Shown: piece after piece, positions 7,887 through 11,728 of the stretch
Layout: the number at the start of each line of letters is the position of its first letter
Numbering within the stretch: position 1 is the first letter of the stretch
NCBI GenBank assembly: GCA_020631575.1
Contig: JAHDGX010000033.1
Coordinates: forward strand, 1-11,728
Direction: 5' to 3'
DNA length: 11,728 bases
Origin: Candidatus Altimarinota bacterium
GTDB taxonomy: Bacteria > Patescibacteriota > Gracilibacteria > BD1-5 > UBA6164
Translations under genes and position numbers: made by a program
The notes under the pieces: generated by a model
What the model was told of the DNA's origin: nothing
The model's database searches: none
Seen by the model: only the letters and a program-made list of their open reading frames with translations

Positions 7887-8117
7887 ATGTGAGACTTTAA
7901 TAATTCTGGAAAAAGAGGTGATAAGTTTGAATCTTTTATTGATAGAGTAGTAACACTATGAGATTTGGTTTCTGATAAGTTATGAGCACTTGTACAGTTA
8001 TCGGATGACCCAGAAATTCGTAAAACTCAAAAAGCAGCTATAGAACGTTCTTATGATGCTGATACTGCACTTATGTGAGAACCTAGAATGAGGGATATAA
8101 ATATCAATTCTCAATAA
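7887..8117 (+). CDS. Unrecognised small 76-aa protein
   Basis: ATG 7887 to TAA 8115-8117 gives 76 aa, with the second codon already UGA (MGDFNNSGKRGDKFESF). Other UGA glycines occur at LGDLV, KLGALV and MGEPR. The protein is hydrophilic with a likely amphipathic helix (IDRVVTLGDLVSDKLGALVQ), then an acidic/basic segment ending INSQ. No family is recognised. It has its own promoter-like sequence and is followed at once by a strong hairpin terminator, which supports a real, separately transcribed gene. Confidence 0.65.
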
Positions 8118-8145
8118 AAAAGCTTAGCAACTGCTAAGCTTTTTT
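8116..8145. terminator. Bidirectional intrinsic terminator between the 7887 gene and ndk
   Basis: A perfect 14-bp inverted repeat (AAAAAAGCTTAGCA, 2-nt spacer, TGCTAAGCTTTTTT) overlaps the stop codon of the 76-aa gene and ends in a T-tract. On the minus strand the same structure again ends in a T-run, 14 bp after the ndk stop. It lies exactly between two convergent genes, as expected for a shared rho-independent terminator. Confidence 0.9.
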
Positions 8146-8159
8146 ATTTCTAAGTTTTA

Positions 8160-8603
8160 TTATAGTACTCCGTCGAAACCTCTTGAGTATTCAAATACAT
8201 CCTTTCCTCCGAAAAATCTTTTGAGTTCCACTTCTGCAGTTTCAGCTGAGTCAGAAGCATGGATGATATTTCCATCAATAGTAAGACCAAAGTCTCCTCT
8301 GATTGAACCTGGAAGAGCTTCTTGAGGATTTGTAGCTCCAGTAAGCATTCTAACAGTAGCTATAGCATTTGCTCCACTTGCTGCGATAGCAACTACAGGA
8401 GTTCTCATCATGTATGCTTTGATATTAGGAAAAAATGGTTTGTCAGCGAGAAAATCATAGTGCTCAGTAACAAGTTCGTCAGATAGTTCCATCATCTTAA
8501 GTCCTGATATTTTAAGACCTTTCTGTTCAAGTCTTGTAAGTACTTGTCAGATGAATCCTCTTTCAACCGTATCTGGTTTTAAAAGTATAAGTGTAGTTTC
8601 CAT
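8160..8603 (-). CDS. ndk: Nucleoside diphosphate kinase
   Basis: NDK transfers the gamma phosphate of ATP to nucleoside diphosphates through a phosphohistidine and so balances the (d)NTP pools. The 147-aa length is typical. Landmarks are the N-terminal strand TLILLKPDTVERG, the GATNPQEALPGSIRGDFG segment and the active-site NIIHASDS with catalytic His115, followed by AETAEVELKRFF. The usual LEG in the middle is replaced (VVAIAASGANAIATVR), a mild oddity. ATG 8603 gives the correct family N-terminus, and only one glycine (residue 19) uses UGA. The stop is TAA at 8160-8162. It has its own promoter-like sequence and a shared downstream terminator, so it is probably monocistronic or an end gene after trhO. 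Confidence 0.97.
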
Positions 8604-8633
8604 ATATATGTAATTATATTATAAGTCGCTAGG

Positions 8634-8660
8634 ATTATAGCCAAAAATAGATATTTGCAA
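8634..8660 (-). promoter_or_regulatory. Probable ndk promoter
   Basis: On the minus strand TTGCAA (8655-8660) is followed after 15 bp by a consensus TATAAT (8634-8639), which lies about 31 bp before the ndk ATG. The spacer is short for a sigma-70 promoter, so the -35 call is uncertain while the -10 box is good. It fills most of the 66-bp gap between trhO and ndk. Confidence 0.5.
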
Positions 8661-8669
8661 GAAAAAATA

Positions 8670-9758
8670 CTAATCCATTATGAAATCTTCTTTCTGAGAA
8701 GTTTCGTGTTTATAAGTGACTCACTTTAGCTGCTTACTTAGATGAGCTCTAAGCTCTGTTTCGATCTTTTCTTTGAGTTCTGGATATCTTTTTATAACTC
8801 ATCTTTTTTCTTTATATTTCATAGGATCCATAGCAAGATCTGTTCGGATGATGAGCGTATCAAGGGCTTTTTGTGCACATTCATTACTACAAAAACCTGC
8901 ATGATTTAAGTATTCTTGCCTGTCTGCGATAATCCTCGCGTTGCAGCTTGAGAGTCTACAGTTTTCACAGTTATCAGTTTTTTTTCATGTATAGAGACAC
9001 TCTCAGATAGTCGTGTGTGTATTTTCATCTCATACTTGTTGAGAAACTCTGTCATCAAAGACGTAGAGATTCCCTTTCCAGTTTCCATCATTGTAAGTGT
9101 TGATATATTTTACTACTCCACCATCAAGTTGGTAGGTGTTTTTGAGTCCTGCTCGTTGCATCATCACGGTTGATTTTTCACATCTAATTCCTCCTGTACA
9201 GTAAGAGATGATTTTTTTCTCTCCAAACTCTTTCTTATACTCCTCTATCTTTTTATCAAGTTCTTTAAATGTAAGAGTATCAGCCGGAATAGCATTTTTG
9301 AAGTGTCAAAGCTGATATTCATGATTATTTCTCATATCAAGAACAATGTAGTCATCGATATTTCCATTATCAAGAAGGTCTTTAAACTCTTCTATTTGCA
9401 TTCTATTTCCTGCACTTTCTATCTCTTGGGCTGTATACTTAGCTCAGAGAGAAACTATCTCATCACGGACTTTTACCTGCATACGTGGAAACTGATGACC
9501 ATCTACGGGGGATGCTTTATCATCTATATCTGCTATATCCTTCCAGAGAGGATGATTTTCGAGGTAGAGTTTATAGGCTTTGATCTGGCCTTCATTTCAA
9601 GTTACGGTACTTGATATTCCCTCAGATCAGATATAGATTCTTCCCTTCATCCCTATATCTTTTGTAAATTTTAGATGATCAAGACATTCACCTTCAGGAT
9701 TCTCAACATCTACAAACTTGTAAAAAGTCAGGAGAGTAAACTTTTCTTCATATTTCAT
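8670..9758 (-). CDS. trhO: tRNA uridine(34) hydroxylase TrhO (YceA / UPF0176 family rhodanese)
   Basis: TrhO catalyses oxygen-dependent 5-hydroxylation of uridine at tRNA wobble position 34. The 362-aa protein has the family layout: an N-terminal alpha/beta domain (TFYKFVDVENPE to GISSTVTGNEGQ), a central rhodanese domain (YIVLDMRNNHEY to SYCTGGIRCEKS, catalytic Cys187, then YQLDGGVVKYI), and a C-terminal cysteine cluster (C254, C264, C267, C272, C290, C294) likely to bind zinc. The basic tail is a little longer than in E. coli (350 aa). ATG 9758 agrees with the family start. UGA encodes glycines such as G44 and G151. Its known activity needs O2, although an anaerobic counterpart (TrhP) exists in other bacteria; the donor in a host of this lineage is unknown. 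Confidence 0.95.
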
Positions 9759-9773
9759 GATATGTATGTTTAT

Positions 9774-9790
9774 ATAGCTTGCCTAGCTAT
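9774..9790 (-). promoter_or_regulatory. Hairpin in the trhO upstream region
   Basis: A 6-bp inverted repeat (ATAGCT / AGCTAT) with a 5-nt loop lies between the TPR-like gene and trhO, about 16 bp before the trhO ATG. TATAAT-like and TATAAA-like hexamers flank it on the minus strand. It could be a weak terminator for the upstream gene or an operator; the 72-bp gap holds no gene. Confidence 0.3.
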
Positions 9791-9830
9791 TATTATATAT
9801 CTTCGGTGTAGGAAGATTTGGCTTAGGTTA

Positions 9831-10469
9831 TTATAGTGAATCTACTAATAAATCAATTCAATCTTTTGATGCTAAATCTTCTATTTCTCATTTTAAAGAA
9901 GAATTTAACCTACTGTTATTTATATGTTTATATGCTAGTTTCAGATTTTCTTCTCTATTCCTTCTAAGAGCTCTTTGAAAATATGTTTCAGCTATATAAT
10001 GTTGGGCAGCTGAATACTTATCAGACTGACTTGGGACATCCTCCCAATATGAGATTGCACTGTCATAATCATGATCATCCAAGCATGCTGATCATAGTTT
10101 TAGTCTCGCTTCTGGATAAAAAACACTTTCTACTGATACGTTGAGATAGTGACTTGAGTTTTCTTCAAGCTCTGCTAAATAGAAATATGAATCATCTGTC
10201 TTTTCTCACCTTGCAATTGATTTTGTAAAGCATGCTATAGCTCATTTTTCATCTCAAAAGGCAAGGTATAACCGTGCTTGGTGAAAAAGTGGAGTTGCAT
10301 TCATTTTCTTGTAAACGCTTTTGATCTTTAGGATTTCTCAGCTTTCAATGATAGCTACCACTTCATCACGAAACTTCTCTGCATTTTCAGTAAGAACTGC
10401 TTGTTCAAGTTCTTCTCAGAATAATTCTTCGAGCTGTTGATCTGTTAAAGTAAGTATTGATGGGGTCAT
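9831..10469 (-). CDS. TPR-like repeat protein, 212 aa
   Basis: ATG 10469 to TAA 9831-9833 gives 212 aa with UGA = Gly. From about residue 60 on it consists of helix pairs with tetratricopeptide spacing: PLFHQARLYLAFGDEKGAIA, ACLDDHDYDSAISYWEDVP and AQHYIAETYFQRALRRNREE each show the alternating small/aromatic pattern (A-x-x-Y-x-A, G-D-x-x-x-A-I) of TPR motifs. The N-terminal 45 residues are acidic and helical. Such proteins act as protein-protein scaffolds; the partner is unknown. It starts 4 bp after the 77-aa gene and is probably co-transcribed with it from the promoter near 10737-10765. Confidence 0.75.
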
Positions 10470-10473
10470 GAGT

Positions 10474-10707
10474 TTAAATTATTCATCTTCTTAATAAAGC
10501 CTCATGAGCTTTTCTCACTGTTTCATCTTGAGTCCATTGAGTTCATGTTTTTCGTAAAAACTTTTCAGCTCAGAATCTTTCTGTTCCTCCCTTGTGAATC
10601 ATAGTCCCTCTTGTAGCTGGTCATTGCTGCATTGTAAATCATTCTCATTTAATATCAGCATTACTACTAGAAAGAGGATCTGGTCTTCATGTCGGATTGT
10701 GACGCAT
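10474..10707 (-). CDS. Unrecognised basic 77-aa protein with seven UGA glycines
   Basis: ATG 10707 to TAA 10474-10476 gives 77 aa. Seven of its ten glycines are UGA, the highest density in the window. The sequence is basic, with a disordered-looking Gly/Pro/Ser N-terminus (MRHNPTGRPDPLSSS), a middle GTMIHKGGTERFGAEKF, and a C-terminal helix (TQDETVRKAHEALLRRGII). It could bind nucleic acid, but that rests on charge alone. The frame stays open upstream without an ATG, so an alternative non-ATG start is possible. A good promoter lies 30 bp upstream, which favours ATG 10707. Confidence 0.6.
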
Positions 10708-10736
10708 AGCATTTACATTAAGATTTGTATTATTTA

Positions 10737-10765
10737 TATTTAAATGATTAATATAATTTAGTCAA
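10737..10765 (-). promoter_or_regulatory. Promoter for the 77-aa and TPR-like genes
   Basis: On the minus strand TTGACT (10760-10765) and TAAATA (10737-10742) are separated by 17 bp, close to the sigma-70 optimum. The start of transcription would be near 10730, giving a leader of about 23 nt before ATG 10707. It is the best-spaced promoter on the minus strand in this window. The rest of the 131-bp divergent region holds no supported gene. Confidence 0.6.
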
Positions 10766-10838
10766 TCTTTTTTCTCTTCCCTGCTTGAATGCTTGGGAAA
10801 AAAAGAGACAATGAGTGTATATTTGATTACTTATTGAT

Positions 10839-11728
10839 ATGAAAACTCTCAGGCACCTGTTATATATATGAATATGAATATGATATTACTATGTGGTGTA
10901 TGTCTTTTTGGGTATAGAAAAAATAGTTGAGAACCTTAGTGGCTTCTATATCACAGAGGCAATGCTAAGTTATGTTTCTTGATTTGTTGCATTTTTTACT
11001 ATATTTTGACTGGTATCATTTTTTGAGAGATTTATTGAAAGGTGAGCAAAAAGCATAGCAAATAAAACAGAAACCAATTTTGATAATATGGTTTTGGATA
11101 TTCTATTTAGTTCTATTCATACGGTGAAATACTTATTAGCTTTTTACTTCTCTTGGAAATTCGTTATTGCTCCAGAGTTTGTAAATAATTGGATAGAAAA
11201 ATTTTCCTCAATACTGCTTCTGATAATAGTACTTCTATTTGTTACGAAACTGATTAATCTAGCTTTCACGCAAAAGCTTATTGATGAAAGTAAGATGAAA
11301 TCTATGAGTAAGAGCTTGATGCCTTTTGTGCGTAAGGCAATCATTGCTTTTGTATGGATTATAGGGATTATAACAATTATTTCTAATCTCTGATATGATG
11401 TTACGGCTCTTATAGCATGAGCTTGAGTGTGAGGTATAGCAGTGGCTCTCGCTGCTCAAAACTCAATTACAAACATATTTGGGGCTATCACTATACTTAT
11501 GAATAAACCATTTACTATAGGAGATTACATTACTGTAAATGGTCATACAGGAACAGTGAAAGACATATGACTGAGTTATATAACACTAACTGATAGGAAT
11601 GGGCATAATGTTATGATTCCAAACGCAAATATAATCTCAACAAGTATCGAAAATGAAACAAAGCGAGCCTTTCGAAGAGCTGATTTTTCTATTGGTCTCA
11701 TATATGATACCACGCTTCCTAAGATGCA
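10839..11728 (+). CDS. mscS: MscS-family mechanosensitive channel (3' end beyond window)
   Basis: Small-conductance mechanosensitive channels open under membrane tension to release solutes in hypo-osmotic shock. The 296 visible residues start at ATG 10839 (MKTLRHLLYIGIGIGYYYVV, a first membrane segment whose IGIGIG is written with three UGA codons). Further membrane segments lie near residues 43-60, 90-105, 122-140 and 155-176, then the pore-lining TM3 (ALIAGAGVGGIAVALAAQNS), followed by the beta domain (FTIGDYITVNGHTGTVKDIG) and VMIPNANI. Three of the TM3 glycines are UGA codons. The extra N-terminal membrane segments make it longer than E. coli MscS before TM3. The C-terminal vestibule domain is cut by the window edge. 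The upstream ATG is in frame only if UGA is read as glycine. Confidence 0.94.

Noticed and set aside
10862..10885. Short ATATGA tandem repeat as a regulatory or variable repeat.
   Set aside because: It lies inside the mscS coding sequence and encodes the IGIGIG part of the first membrane segment; three copies are too few to call a repeat array.
10811..10939. Small + strand ORF of 42 codons starting at ATG 10811.
   Set aside because: It overlaps the mscS start in another frame, has no family features, and the mscS frame from ATG 10839 gives a convincing first membrane segment.
1..11728. UGA read as tryptophan (code 4).
   Set aside because: UGA falls on invariant glycines in Pol I, MscS and the S41 protease, and conserved tryptophans use UGG.
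1..11728. CRISPR arrays, tRNA or rRNA genes, insertion sequences.
   Set aside because: I saw no regularly spaced direct repeats, no cloverleaf-like or conserved rRNA sequence, and no transposase motifs or terminal inverted repeats.

Overview
The window reads as a chromosomal segment from a bacterium that uses genetic code 25, where UGA means glycine. That points to the candidate phyla Absconditabacteria (SR1) or Gracilibacteria (BD1-5/GN02); the sequence does not decide between them. Read with the standard code, almost every gene breaks into fragments. Read with UGA = Gly, they become intact proteins, and UGA falls on glycines that are invariant in known families: the FGKG catalytic motif of the S41 protease, the NFGxxYG O-helix motif of DNA polymerase I, and the glycine-rich pore helix of MscS. 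UGG is used separately for Trp. The DNA is AT-rich, genes are tightly packed, and no clear Shine-Dalgarno motif precedes any start.

Layout. Bases 1-54 hold the 3' end of a + strand gene, followed by an unrecognised + strand gene (94-492). A long minus-strand block follows, transcribed right to left: DNA polymerase I (6934-5438, lacking its N-terminal part), an unrecognised 174-aa protein, two small membrane proteins, an exported S41 C-terminal processing protease with an SLH-like N-terminus, a very large MiaB, and a small rhodanese (ending at 487). Genes in this block overlap or lie 1-4 bases apart, except for a 74-bp gap before the protease gene. Divergent from polA are two unrecognised + strand genes (7051-7782, 7887-8117), separated by a 38-nt perfect palindrome. 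A strong bidirectional hairpin terminator separates them from the minus-strand genes ndk (8160-8603), trhO (8670-9758), a TPR-like protein and a 77-aa protein (ending upstream at 10707). A partial mscS runs off the right end on the + strand.

The most unusual item is MiaB (791-2821, 676 aa). This [4Fe-4S] radical-SAM tRNA methylthiotransferase normally has about 440-475 residues. Here a complete HAD-type phosphatase domain of about 200 residues, with all four HAD motifs, sits inside the radical-SAM barrel, and MiaB sequence resumes on the far side in the same frame. A rhodanese overlaps the miaB 3' end and is a candidate sulfur-relay partner. With trhO (5-hydroxyuridine at tRNA position 34), the window carries two anticodon-loop modification enzymes and two rhodanese folds. 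DNA polymerase I retains a complete polymerase domain but has lost the 5' nuclease and the first half of the 3'-5' exonuclease domain.
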